From: Devosia sp.
GTDB taxonomy: Bacteria > Pseudomonadota > Alphaproteobacteria > Rhizobiales > Devosiaceae
NCBI RefSeq assembly: GCF_017744655.1
Contig: NZ_JAGIAW010000001.1
Coordinates: 1 to 64,000 of the forward strand
Reading direction: 5' to 3'
DNA length: 64,000 nucleotides
Shown: positions 26,848 to 35,279 of the stretch, one piece after another
Layout: each line of letters starts with the position of its first letter
Position numbering within the stretch: position 1 is the first letter of the stretch
The notes under the pieces: generated by a model
Seen by the model: the letters and a program-made list of their open reading frames with translations, nothing else
Told to the model about the DNA's origin: nothing
The model's database searches: none
Translations under genes and position numbers: made by a program

Positions 26848-27693
26848 ATGAGTAGATTCGGCCGCTTTCGCCAACCCAGCGTTATTCCCGGCTTTGGGCT
26901 GACCCTTGGGTTCACACTCGCTTATTTCTCGCTGATCATTCTCGTGCCCCTGGTGGCGCTGGTGCTGCGCTCGGCCGGCCTCGGCTGGAACGGGTTCTGG
27001 GCCGCGGCGCTCGATGCGCGCGTGCTGGCCTCGCTGCGCACCAGCTTTTTGACGGCGCTGATCGCGGCTGGGATCAATGTGGTGTTCGGCACGCTGATCG
27101 CCTGGGTGCTGGTGCGCTATCGCTTTCCGGGCCGGCGCATTTTCGATGCCATGGTTGATCTCCCGTTCGCGCTGCCGACGGCTGTTGCCGGTATCGCGCT
27201 GACGGCGATTTATGCGCCCAATGGCATTGTGGGGCAGTTCGCAGCGCAATTGGGTTGGCGCATCGCCTACACGCCTATCGGCATCACCATTGCCATGATC
27301 TTCATCGGCCTGCCCTTCGTGGTGAGGACCATCCAGCCGATTCTCGAAGAGACCAGCAAGGAAGTGGAAGAGGCTTCGGCAACGCTGGGCGCCAATCGCT
27401 TTCAGACCATTTCGCGTGTGCTGCTGCCGAGCCTGGCGCCGGCCATCATGACCGGCTTTGCACTGGCCTTTGCCCGCGCCGTGGGCGAATACGGCTCGGT
27501 GATCTTCATCGCCGGCAATATTCCATTCGTCTCGGAAATTGCGCCGCTCCTGATCGTCATTCGCCTCGAAGAATTCAACTATGCCGGGGCGGCGGTGATC
27601 GCCACGGTGATGCTGGCGATTTCCTTCGTGATGCTCTTCGTCATCAACCTCATTCAGGCCTGGAGCCGCCGGAGATATGGCTATGGCAGCTAA
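26848..27693 (+). CDS. cysT: Sulfate/thiosulfate ABC transporter permease CysT (CysU)
   Basis: A 281-residue protein with six predicted membrane segments and the CysT motifs RYRFPGRRIFDAMVDLPFALPTAVAG (given here by its parts RYRFPGR and DLPFALP) and the EAA loop EEASATLGANRFQT. ATG 26848 has GGAGA 8 nt upstream; the open frame runs back to 26731. It overlaps cysW by 11 nt. Confidence 0.93.
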   Translation: MSRFGRFRQPSVIPGFGLTLGFTLAYFSLIILVPLVALVLRSAGLGWNGFWAAALDARVLASLRTSFLTALIAAGINVVFGTLIAWVLVRYRFPGRRIFDAMVDLPFALPTAVAGIALTAIYAPNGIVGQFAAQLGWRIAYTPIGITIAMIFIGLPFVVRTIQPILEETSKEVEEASATLGANRFQTISRVLLPSLAPAIMTGFALAFARAVGEYGSVIFIAGNIPFVSEIAPLLIVIRLEEFNYAGAAVIATVMLAISFVMLFVINLIQAWSRRRYGYGS

Positions 27694-28552
27694 ATCGCAT
27701 GCCCGTCGCCAGACATCGCCGACTAATGAGCCGCTCTATGTCCGCTGGATACTGGTCATTGTGGGTCTCCTGTTCATGGCCCTGTTCATAGTGCTGCCGG
27801 TCGTCGCCGTGTTCTCGGAGGCGCTGCGCCAGGGGATTGGAGTCTATTTCCAGTCGCTTATGCAGCCGGACGCGCTCTCGGCCATTAGGCTGACCCTGCT
27901 GGTTGCGGTGATCGCCGTGCCGCTCAACGTGGTGTTTGGCGTCGCCGCATCCTGGGCGATCGCCAAGTTTGAATTCAAGGGCAAGGCGTTTCTCACCACC
28001 CTGATCGACCTGCCGTTTTCGGTGTCGCCGGTGATCTCCGGCCTCGTCTATGTGCTGCTCTTTGGCTCTGGCAGCGTGCTGGGGCCGTGGCTGCGGTCCT
28101 ACAATATCGAAATCCTCTTTGCGGTGCCGGGCATCGTGCTCGCCACGATCTTCGTGACCTTTCCGTTCGTGGCGCGCGAGCTCATTCCGCTGATGCAGGA
28201 TCAGGGTTCGGGCGACGAAGAAGCGGCCCTGTCGCTCGGCGCCTCCGGCTGGCAGACCTTTTGGCGCGTCACCCTGCCCAATATCAAATGGGGCCTGCTC
28301 TATGGCGTGCTGCTGTGCAACGCGCGCGCCATGGGTGAATTCGGCGCCGTGGCGGTGGTTTCGGGTAAGATCCGCGGACAGACCACGACCATGCCGCTGC
28401 AGGTCGAAATGTTCTACAATGAATACCAGAGCACGGCCGCCTTCGCGCTGGCCTCGCTCCTCGCCTTGCTGGCGCTCGTCACCCTGGTTCTCAAAACAGC
28501 GCTGGAATGGCGGTTCGGCGACGAACTCGCTGCCACCGGTCGCGGCCACTAG
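27683..28552 (+). CDS. cysW: Sulfate/thiosulfate ABC transporter permease CysW
   Basis: A 289-residue permease with the family motifs FKGKAFLTTLIDLPFSVSP, AMGEFGAVAVVSG and EAA loop DEEAALSLGASGWQTF. It pairs with CysT in the inner membrane. The second ATG (27683) is better placed behind the GGAG than the ATG at 27677. Confidence 0.93.
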   Translation: MAAKSHARRQTSPTNEPLYVRWILVIVGLLFMALFIVLPVVAVFSEALRQGIGVYFQSLMQPDALSAIRLTLLVAVIAVPLNVVFGVAASWAIAKFEFKGKAFLTTLIDLPFSVSPVISGLVYVLLFGSGSVLGPWLRSYNIEILFAVPGIVLATIFVTFPFVARELIPLMQDQGSGDEEAALSLGASGWQTFWRVTLPNIKWGLLYGVLLCNARAMGEFGAVAVVSGKIRGQTTTMPLQVEMFYNEYQSTAAFALASLLALLALVTLVLKTALEWRFGDELAATGRGH

Positions 28553-28564
28553 ACTGGAATAGAG

Positions 28565-29599
28565 ATGGAAGTACGCGTTCAAAACGTCCGCAAGGAATTC
28601 GACCGGTTTCCGGCGCTCCACGATGTGTCGCTGGATATCAAGTCGGGCGAGCTCATTGCGCTGCTTGGGCCCTCGGGCTCGGGCAAGACCACGCTTCTGC
28701 GGCTGATCGCCGGTCTCGAACGGCCGACGGCGGGCAAGATTTTCTTTGGGCAAGAGGACGCTTCGGAAAAGAGCGTGCAGGAGCGCAATATCGGCTTCGT
28801 GTTCCAGCACTATGCGCTATTCCGGCACATGACGATTTTGGAAAACGTGTCCTTCGGTCTCGAAGTGCGGCCGCGTTCGACCCGCCCGCCCAAGGCGGAA
28901 ATCCGCCGCCGGGCGCGCGAACTGCTTGATCTGGTGCAGCTCTCGGGCCTTGAAAAGCGCTATCCGAGCCAGCTTTCGGGTGGCCAACGCCAGCGCGTGG
29001 CGCTCGCTCGCGCCCTTGCCATCGAGCCGCGCGTGCTGCTGCTCGACGAGCCGTTTGGGGCGCTCGATGCGCAGGTGCGCCGCGAGCTGCGCAAGTGGCT
29101 GCGCGAAATTCATGATCGTACGGGGCACACAACCGTGTTTGTGACCCACGACCAGGAAGAAGCGCTGGAACTGGCCGACCGGCTTTGCGTGATGAGCCAG
29201 GGCAAGATCGAGCAGGTGGGTACGCCGGACACGGTCTATGACCAGCCGCAATCGCCCTTCGTCTTTGGCTTCATTGGCGAATCCAGTGCCCTGCCGGTCA
29301 ATATAGAGCGCGGAGATATCTGGCTCGGCGACCGGCCGATTGGTATTTCCTCGCCGGAGGCATCGGGGGCGGCACGCCTGTTCTTCCGTCCACACGATAT
29401 TGAACTCGTCGAAGGCGATGCGGCTCTGTCGGGCGTTGTTGCCAGCAGTCGCCGTGTTGGCGGTACGCGCCGGGTGGAGCTTGACATTGGCGGGGCCGCG
29501 CATCGGGTGGAGATCGATCTTCCCTTCGATCATCCGGCCGGCGAGCGGAGCCAGATCAGCTTCCGTCCCAAGCGCTGGAAACTGTTTCCGCCCGCTTGA
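28565..29599 (+). CDS. cysA: Sulfate/thiosulfate ABC transporter ATPase CysA
   Basis: A 344-residue ATPase with Walker [10 protein letters not shown], signature LSGGQRQR, Walker [12 protein letters not shown] and switch HD in VTHDQEEA. It has a C-terminal TOBE-type regulatory extension (about 240-344). It powers CysTW import. Confidence 0.95.
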   Translation: MEVRVQNVRKEFDRFPALHDVSLDIKSGELIALLGPSGSGKTTLLRLIAGLERPTAGKIFFGQEDASEKSVQERNIGFVFQHYALFRHMTILENVSFGLEVRPRSTRPPKAEIRRRARELLDLVQLSGLEKRYPSQLSGGQRQRVALARALAIEPRVLLLDEPFGALDAQVRRELRKWLREIHDRTGHTTVFVTHDQEEALELADRLCVMSQGKIEQVGTPDTVYDQPQSPFVFGFIGESSALPVNIERGDIWLGDRPIGISSPEASGAARLFFRPHDIELVEGDAALSGVVASSRRVGGTRRVELDIGGAAHRVEIDLPFDHPAGERSQISFRPKRWKLFPPA

Positions 29600-29617
29600 G
29601 GCGGCGAGGAGCGCGCG

Positions 29618-30046
29618 GTGATTTCCCAGAAGGCCCGCTACGCGCTTCGTGCCCTGCTTGCGCTCGCGCGGGTGGGGCCTGGCAATACACTGATGACCAG
29701 CGAGATTGCGACCGAAGAGAAGATTCCGAAGAAGTTTCTGGAACAGATCCTGCTTCAGCTCAAAGGCAATGGCTTGGTACGGAGCCATCGTGGACGCACT
29801 GGTGGTTACGAGCTTATTCGCCCTGCAGAAGAGGTGATGTTCGGCGACGTTTTGCGGTTGATCGATGGACCGATTGCCCTTCTGCCATGTCTTTCCATCG
29901 TCGCCTATCGGCGTTGCGAGGATTGTCGCTCCGAGGAAAGCTGCGAATTACGGCATGTGTTTTCGCGGGTGGCGCTGGCCTCTCGTGATGTGCTCGACAA
30001 GACCAGTCTTGCCGCGGCCTTGGCGGCGCCGGAGCTGCTGGCCTGA
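29618..30046 (+). CDS. Rrf2 family transcriptional regulator
   Basis: A 142-residue protein with the Rrf2 winged helix (ARYALRALLALA, IPKKFLEQILLQLKGNGLV, RGRTGGYEL). A cysteine-rich segment Cys91, Cys100, Cys103, Cys109 could hold an iron-sulfur cluster or sense sulfur status. GAGGAG precedes the GTG start by 6 nt. Being last in the sulfate operon it probably regulates it, in the manner of CymR. It is not RirA: it lacks the RirA cysteine spacing and sequence. Confidence 0.88.
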   Translation: MISQKARYALRALLALARVGPGNTLMTSEIATEEKIPKKFLEQILLQLKGNGLVRSHRGRTGGYELIRPAEEVMFGDVLRLIDGPIALLPCLSIVAYRRCEDCRSEESCELRHVFSRVALASRDVLDKTSLAAALAAPELLA

Positions 30047-30108
30047 CCGTGCTCTTCGCGATCGGTGCAAATCCTTGCGCGATCAGCTCAATCGTCTTTC
30101 CCTTTTCT

Positions 30109-30123
30109 TGACAATAAACGTCA
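30109..30123. promoter_or_regulatory. Candidate iron-responsive operator (TGA-N9-TCA) before exbB
   Basis: TGAC and GTCA flank 7 nt, giving the TGA-N9-TCA pattern published for RirA iron-responsive operators of rhizobia. It overlaps a TTGACA that could be a -35 box and lies about 120 nt before the exbB start. A related site lies before the iron ABC operon (44559-44573). Confidence 0.45.
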
Positions 30124-30243
30124 TCTTTAATAGGTGAGCGGCATTGAGCTTCTGCATGTGCCGCGCCCCATGGGCGAGTTGCCTCGGATCAGTTGATCTG
30201 GCGCCCGGTTGACAGCAGGTGCTTTGTCAAGGGTAGTGTCCTC

Positions 30244-31212
30244 ATGGCTGATCGTCTCATCCGCAACAGAAGCGCGCTTTACGCTGTCGCTGGTCTTCTC
30301 CTTATTTCCGGCCTCGCCCTTCCGGTCGTGGCCCAGGAGGCTGCGCCCGTGCAGAATGGTGCTCCGGCGGTAACGGCGCCCGCAGATACAAACCCGGCAA
30401 TGTCTGCTCCTGCCGCGGAAGCAACGGCGCCGGTGGCGGCCGACGCTGCCATTGCGCCAAGGGCGGAGTCAGATCTGCCTATGGTTGAGACGGGCCTTCA
30501 GGGCCACGACCTCTCCCCCTGGGGCATGTTCATGGCGGCCGATTATGTCGTGAAGAGTGTCATGGTGGGGCTGCTCACCGCGTCGCTGGTCACGCTGATC
30601 ATCTGGGTGGCCAAGAGCATGCAGCTCTCCGGGGCACGTCGCCGTGCCTACAAGGCGCTGCGCGAAGTACTGAAGGCCGATAGTCTCGAAAGTGTTGCGA
30701 CAGTTATGGCCAGCCGCAGGGGTATTGGCGCCATGTTGGTGAAAGCGGCGGCCGAAGAGGTTGAGATGTCGAGCGATCTCGTGGGCCGTGTTGATCCCGG
30801 TGGCATCAAGGAACGAGTGTCGTCGCGTCTAAGCCGGATTGAAGTCGCTGCGGGCCGCAAGATTTCGCAGAGCCTTGGTATTTTGGCTTCCGTCGGTTCG
30901 GTGGGGCCATTTGTTGGTCTTTTCGGCACCGTCTGGGGCATCATGAATGCCTTTGTGGGCATTGCCGAAACGCAGACGACCAATCTTGCCGTCGTGGCGC
31001 CTGGTATTGCCGAAGCCCTGCTGGCGACGGCCTTTGGTCTCGTGGCCGCTATTCCGGCCGTGGTCATCTACAACGCCTTTGCCCGCTCGGTCACCGGCTA
31101 CCGGCAGTTGCTGGCCGATGTTTCGGCTGGTATCGAACGCCTCGTGAGCCGCGATCTCGATCGTGCCGCTCTCACCATCACGCGCGGCCCGACCGCTCTC
31201 GCGGCGGAGTAG
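30244..31212 (+). CDS. exbB: TonB-system proton channel subunit ExbB
   Basis: A 322-residue protein with a signal peptide, an Ala/Pro-rich periplasmic stretch (about 25-75) as in long alphaproteobacterial ExbB proteins, then three membrane segments. The MotA/TolQ/ExbB signature [28 protein letters not shown] and IPAVVIYN are all present. With ExbD it uses the proton gradient to energise TonB. ATG 30244 was chosen because the signal peptide starts there. Confidence 0.93.
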   Translation: MADRLIRNRSALYAVAGLLLISGLALPVVAQEAAPVQNGAPAVTAPADTNPAMSAPAAEATAPVAADAAIAPRAESDLPMVETGLQGHDLSPWGMFMAADYVVKSVMVGLLTASLVTLIIWVAKSMQLSGARRRAYKALREVLKADSLESVATVMASRRGIGAMLVKAAAEEVEMSSDLVGRVDPGGIKERVSSRLSRIEVAAGRKISQSLGILASVGSVGPFVGLFGTVWGIMNAFVGIAETQTTNLAVVAPGIAEALLATAFGLVAAIPAVVIYNAFARSVTGYRQLLADVSAGIERLVSRDLDRAALTITRGPTALAAE

Positions 31213-31216
31213 GGGC

Positions 31217-31681
31217 ATGGCCGGTCGGATCAAGGACGGCGGGGGCGACGAGCTCGACGTCAATCACGAGATCAATGTGACGCCGTTCATCGACGTCATG
31301 CTGGTTCTGCTGATCATCTTCATGGTGGCGGCACCGCTGGCGACGGTCGACATCAATGTGGACCTGCCGGTTTCCAATGCGACGCCGGCTCCGCGCCCGG
31401 AAGAGCCGCTTTTCGTTACGCTCAAGGACGATCTGAGCCTGGCTATCGGCAATGACACAGTTGCGCGTGAGGCACTTGCGGCCTCGCTTGACAAGGTGAC
31501 CGAAGGTGATCGCGAAACCCGTGTGTTCCTCCGCGCCGATGCGGCGGTGGCCTATGGCGACCTGATGGAGGCGATGAACCTCTTGCGCTCGTCCGGCTAT
31601 GTGCGCATCGCGCTGGTGGGTCTGGAATCGGCCAATGCCGTGGCCGTGCCGAACGGCCAGGACGCTCAGGCGGCAGAATGA
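31217..31681 (+). CDS. exbD: TonB-system subunit ExbD
   Basis: A 154-residue protein with one membrane segment; NVTPFIDVMLVLLIIFMV contains the essential membrane aspartate. The periplasmic domain follows. The start is 4 nt after exbB and preceded by GGAG/AGGGG. Its stop overlaps the tonB start (ATGA). Confidence 0.94.
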   Translation: MAGRIKDGGGDELDVNHEINVTPFIDVMLVLLIIFMVAAPLATVDINVDLPVSNATPAPRPEEPLFVTLKDDLSLAIGNDTVAREALAASLDKVTEGDRETRVFLRADAAVAYGDLMEAMNLLRSSGYVRIALVGLESANAVAVPNGQDAQAAE

Positions 31682-32820
31682 CCAAGCCAGGCGACAGCTT
31701 TGTCGCAGAAGACTTTTTGCGCGCCACAAAGGGCGACGTCGTTCTTTGGACGACAGCGAGCCTGCTGGTTATTGCAGGGCTCGTGGGGGGCTACTGGGCC
31801 TATCAAACCTTTGTACCCAAGGAAGAAGCCGCCGGTCCGCCGCCGGGGGCAATGGTCATCGAATTCGCCGATTTTGCGGTATCGCAGGTGACCGAGGAAC
31901 TCGACGTGCCCGAAGGCGAGCTTTCGGCTGCGTCCGAGGCCACGCCGCCGAGTGAGGCTGAGCCTGATCAGGAAGCCGAGCCGGCCGAAGAACCCGAGCC
32001 GGTGACGGAGCCGCCGGAGGCTGAGCCGGAAGAGATTGCGGAACCGGAAGAAGTGGTCGAGCCCGAAGAGGTCGTCGAGACCGCCGAGGCTGAAATCGAA
32101 CCGCCGCCGGAGCCGGAGCCCGAACCTCAACCCGTGCCGGAACCAGAGCCGGCTGTGGTGCCTGAGCCGGTCGAGCCGATCATCGAAGTGCCCGAAGTGG
32201 AGGTGCCGGAGCCCGCCGTGGTGATCCAGCGGCAGATGGCGACGGTTGAACGGCCGGAACCAGAGCCGGAGCCGAATCCAGAGCCGGAGCCTTTGCCCGA
32301 GGAGCCGGCGGTTGAGCCTGTCGATCCAAACCTGCCTGTGCCGGTGACCATGTCGCCGCGCATTGCGGAAACGCGCGCCAATACGCCGAAAACCGACTTT
32401 ACGCCGCCGCCCCGTCGGGCTTCGCCGCCGCCGCAGGCTGCATCACTGGCTTCGGCACCCAAGCCGCAGGCGCAGCAAGCTCAGCAGGCTGCCGCGCCGC
32501 AACAGTCAGACAGCGCAGAGCCAAGCAGATCGCAGCTCGACAGTTGGCAGGCTAGTGTTTATCGCCATCTTGGCAGGCGTCTGAAGTACCCCGCCGGTGC
32601 GGAGCGGCGTCGCGAGAAGGGCCGGGTCACGGTGAGCTTCACGATAGATGCGGTGGGCAATGTGCAGTCAGCCAGTGTTAGCAAATCGAGCGGCTTTGCC
32701 TCGCTGGATGATGCTGCGCGTGATCTGGTCTACGCCAGTTCGCCTATACCGCGGCCGCCAGAAGGCACGCCCACGCCGTTTACCATCCATATGCCGCTCA
32801 ACTACGACTACGAGCGCTAA
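31678..32820 (+). CDS. tonB: Energy transducer TonB
   Basis: A 380-residue protein: one membrane anchor (about 22-42), a very long Pro/Glu-rich spacer (about 80-240) of EPEPEP-type repeats, and a C-terminal TonB domain (about 290-380; SWQASVYRHLGRRLKYPA, GRVTVSFTIDAVGNV). The spacer is long enough to cross the periplasm. TonB contacts outer-membrane receptors for siderophores; none is encoded in the window. Confidence 0.93.
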   Translation: MTKPGDSFVAEDFLRATKGDVVLWTTASLLVIAGLVGGYWAYQTFVPKEEAAGPPPGAMVIEFADFAVSQVTEELDVPEGELSAASEATPPSEAEPDQEAEPAEEPEPVTEPPEAEPEEIAEPEEVVEPEEVVETAEAEIEPPPEPEPEPQPVPEPEPAVVPEPVEPIIEVPEVEVPEPAVVIQRQMATVERPEPEPEPNPEPEPLPEEPAVEPVDPNLPVPVTMSPRIAETRANTPKTDFTPPPRRASPPPQAASLASAPKPQAQQAQQAAAPQQSDSAEPSRSQLDSWQASVYRHLGRRLKYPAGAERRREKGRVTVSFTIDAVGNVQSASVSKSSGFASLDDAARDLVYASSPIPRPPEGTPTPFTIHMPLNYDYER

Positions 32821-33530
32821 GAAGTTCCAATGTGTTGCTTGTAGGCATCAAGCGTGGTTGCGTCGCGCTGAGATGGCGGAATCGGCAGGTGGAAGTCCGC
32901 CGATATGCGGGGTGGTGAACCGGACAGAACCAGCACGCGGTCAGCGAGGCGTGCCGCATCTTCGGCCATGTGGGTGACGAGAAGCATCGTCGGCCCGTCC
33001 GAGGCAGCGACTGATGCGATCAACCGATACATTTCCTCAACGAGGATGCGGTCGAGCGACACGAAAGGCTCGTCGAGCAGTAGTAGGCCTGCATTGAGGG
33101 CCAGGGCGCGGGCGAGGGCGGCACGACGCTGCATGCCGCCGGAGAGCTGGTGCGGGTAGAGACTTGCTTGGTCGGAAATGCCCGTCCTGCCGAGGGCGAC
33201 CATTGCTTGTTCGGTGCTGACGCCTGTGCCGGCGGTTCGGACATTGTCTGCTGTCGTGAGCCAGGGCAGCAGGCGCGGGTCCTGGAAAAGAAAGCCCGGC
33301 GGAGCGGCTTCGGCGGCGGGTTGATCGTCGATGGTTACGTTGCCGGAATAGTCTCTGTCGATCCCGGCAATGATGCGCAGGAGCGTCGACTTGCCGATGC
33401 CAGATGGGCCGAGGATGGCGGTGACGCTGCCAGGCGAGATCTCGGCTCCGAAGCCGGAGAAAGTAGGCGCGGCGCTGCCGGGGTAGCGCTTTTCGTCGAT
33501 CGATATTTTCAGGCCTGGGCCGATCGCCAT
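32817..33530 (-). CDS. Taurine/nitrate-type ABC transporter ATPase (SsuB/TauB-like)
   Basis: A 237-residue ATPase with Walker A GPSGIGKST, Q-loop FLFQDPRLLPW, signature LSGGMQRR, Walker B LLLDEPFVSLD and H-loop VTHMAEDA. LLPW after the Q-loop is typical of the SsuB/TauB/NrtD group. It overlaps the permease gene by 22 nt and, convergently, tonB by 4 nt. Confidence 0.88.
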   Translation of the reverse strand: MAIGPGLKISIDEKRYPGSAAPTFSGFGAEISPGSVTAILGPSGIGKSTLLRIIAGIDRDYSGNVTIDDQPAAEAAPPGFLFQDPRLLPWLTTADNVRTAGTGVSTEQAMVALGRTGISDQASLYPHQLSGGMQRRAALARALALNAGLLLLDEPFVSLDRILVEEMYRLIASVAASDGPTMLLVTHMAEDAARLADRVLVLSGSPPRISADFHLPIPPSQRDATTLDAYKQHIGTS

Positions 33531-34306
33531 TGCAGCACCCTCCGTTCGATGGGGCGCAGTATGCCATATTCAATGGTGAGGACGACGAGGATGAAGGCGG
33601 AGGTGTAGGCGAGGATGCCGGTAATGTCGAAGAACTGGAAGAAGAGGCTGACGCGGTAGCCGATGCCGCCGTCGCTGCCCAAAACTTCGAAGACGAGGAC
33701 GATCTTCCAGATCAGCGACAGGCCGGTTCTCGCAGCAGCGAGGACGAAGGGCATGAGTTGGGGCAGGAAGATCAGGCGGAGACGTTTTGCTGGAGGCCAG
33801 CGCATGGCCAAAGCGAGTTCGTCGAATTCGGGGGCAAAGCTTCGCACGCCTTCGCGGATCGTGGTGGCGACCAGCGGTACCTTGTTGATGACCACTGCGA
33901 GGATCAACGCGGTTTCAGTGAGGCCGAGCCAGATATAGAGCGCGATGGCGACGACGATGGCGGGGAGGTTGAGACCGACGAGGAGCCAGCTTGAAAAGAG
34001 GCGATCGAGCCAGCTTTTGCGGCCAATCAAGATGCCGATTGCGGTGCCGATCAGCATGGCGAGAATGAAGGCAAGGCTGGCGCGCCAGAGCGTTTTGGCG
34101 AGATCGGCGAGGAGTTTTCCTTCCGTCGCGAGGCGCAGCATTTCCTGACCGACGGCGATGGGCGAGGGAAACAGCCTGTGGGCCAGCGCCATGGCGAGGA
34201 CCTGCCAGACTAGCAGCAGGATCGGGAAGGACAGGAGTTCGAGCAGCGGCAGGGCGTGTTTGGGCCCTGCGCGCTGGGGTTCGCCTATTTGCGGTAGCCC
34301 GGCCAA
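33509..34306 (-). CDS. Taurine/nitrate-type ABC transporter permease (SsuC/TauC-like)
   Basis: A 265-residue protein with about six membrane segments and the EAA-like loop ALAMRWPPAKRLRLIFLPQLMP. It belongs to the BPD_transp_1 permeases of the SsuC/TauC group. It appears to start with TTG 34306, with GGGG just upstream, overlapping the binding-protein gene by 22 nt; no ATG is well placed. Confidence 0.85.
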   Translation of the reverse strand: MAGLPQIGEPQRAGPKHALPLLELLSFPILLLVWQVLAMALAHRLFPSPIAVGQEMLRLATEGKLLADLAKTLWRASLAFILAMLIGTAIGILIGRKSWLDRLFSSWLLVGLNLPAIVVAIALYIWLGLTETALILAVVINKVPLVATTIREGVRSFAPEFDELALAMRWPPAKRLRLIFLPQLMPFVLAAARTGLSLIWKIVLVFEVLGSDGGIGYRVSLFFQFFDITGILAYTSAFILVVLTIEYGILRPIERRVLQWRSAQA

Positions 34307-35265
34307 AATGTCCCCGGCAACAGTTTTTGGCCCTCACCCACGACTTCGCTGCCGCCGAAGCGGGCGAGGAGGGCAAAGGTCTGTTCGGCGGCGCTTGTGT
34401 CCTCGGGATCGTATGCGGAGACGATGCCGGCCCGATAATCCTCGCGCAGCTGTGCGAAGAGCGCTGCATCGTCCTTGGCGCCCATCAGGCCCTTCAAACT
34501 TTCCCAGGCCGTATCGTCGGTGAGCAGCACCTCTTTGGCGGCGAAGGAAGTGTCGAGGAAGCGGACCACTGCGTCGTGCTTGGCTTCGGCGGTTGCTTCC
34601 GTAAAGGTCCAGCCCAGCAGCGGCGGCGCTTTGGCGACGCCGAGTTCAGCCAGCATGGTTTTTACCGAGAGCAGTTCGTGCATGCCGGCGGCCTTGGCGC
34701 GGGCATTCCACTGCCAGAAGTTGAGGCCGGCATCGACGCCGCCATTGCCCAAGAGCTCATTGACGAGGGGCGGAGCGCCGAAGCGGGCTTCTGCGACCTC
34801 GGGCAAAGTCTTGCCAGTCTTGCTGACGAAATAGGCCTGAAGGATGACCCAGCTCTTGTCGGCCGGGCCACCAGCGACGCCGATGGTCTTGCCTTCGAGG
34901 CCGGCTACGTCGGTGATTTCGCTATCGGCAGGAACCATCAGACCGCCGACTGTGAGCGAATGCGGCACCATGGTGACAAGGTTGCCGTCATTGCGCTGGG
35001 CAGCGATCCAGACGAAATCGGAGAGGATGACGTCGACTGCACCAGCCTGCAGGGCAATCTGCCCGGCGCGGCTATCGGCAAGGGGGCGAACTTCGAGGTT
35101 GAGGCCGTGGGCCTTGTCGAGGCCGAGCGACTTGATGGTCTCGATTTCCCACTGCACCGTGCCGCTTTCCTGCACGCCGATGGTCAGCGTCAGGGGTTCC
35201 TGGGCGAGGGCGATGGACGAGGCGGCGAGGGTGATGAGCCCTGCGCCGAGAGTTTTGGTCAGCAT
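34285..35265 (-). CDS. Taurine/nitrate-type ABC transporter periplasmic binding protein
   Basis: A 326-residue protein with a signal peptide cleaved near ALAQE, and NMT1/SsuA-like features: KAHGLNLEVRPL, AGAVDVILSDFVW, LEGKTIGVAG and NELLGNGGVDAG. The cargo is unknown. The gene directly follows (15 nt) a sorbosone-dehydrogenase-like enzyme, so a sugar- or aldehyde-related organic compound is as likely as a sulfonate. Confidence 0.86.
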   Translation of the reverse strand: MLTKTLGAGLITLAASSIALAQEPLTLTIGVQESGTVQWEIETIKSLGLDKAHGLNLEVRPLADSRAGQIALQAGAVDVILSDFVWIAAQRNDGNLVTMVPHSLTVGGLMVPADSEITDVAGLEGKTIGVAGGPADKSWVILQAYFVSKTGKTLPEVAEARFGAPPLVNELLGNGGVDAGLNFWQWNARAKAAGMHELLSVKTMLAELGVAKAPPLLGWTFTEATAEAKHDAVVRFLDTSFAAKEVLLTDDTAWESLKGLMGAKDDAALFAQLREDYRAGIVSAYDPEDTSAAEQTFALLARFGGSEVVGEGQKLLPGTFWPGYRK

Positions 35266-35279
35266 GGTCAAGTCCGGTC

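Noticed and set aside
27650-28810. 386-codon reverse frame opposite cysW/cysA
   Set aside because: Highly charged, His/Arg/Gln-rich shadow translation; cysW and cysA on the other strand are certain.
29618-30046. Identification of the Rrf2 protein as the iron regulator RirA
   Set aside because: Its sequence and cysteine spacing (C91, C100, C103, C109) differ from RirA and its operon is sulfur-related; the nearby TonB genes are a separate unit.
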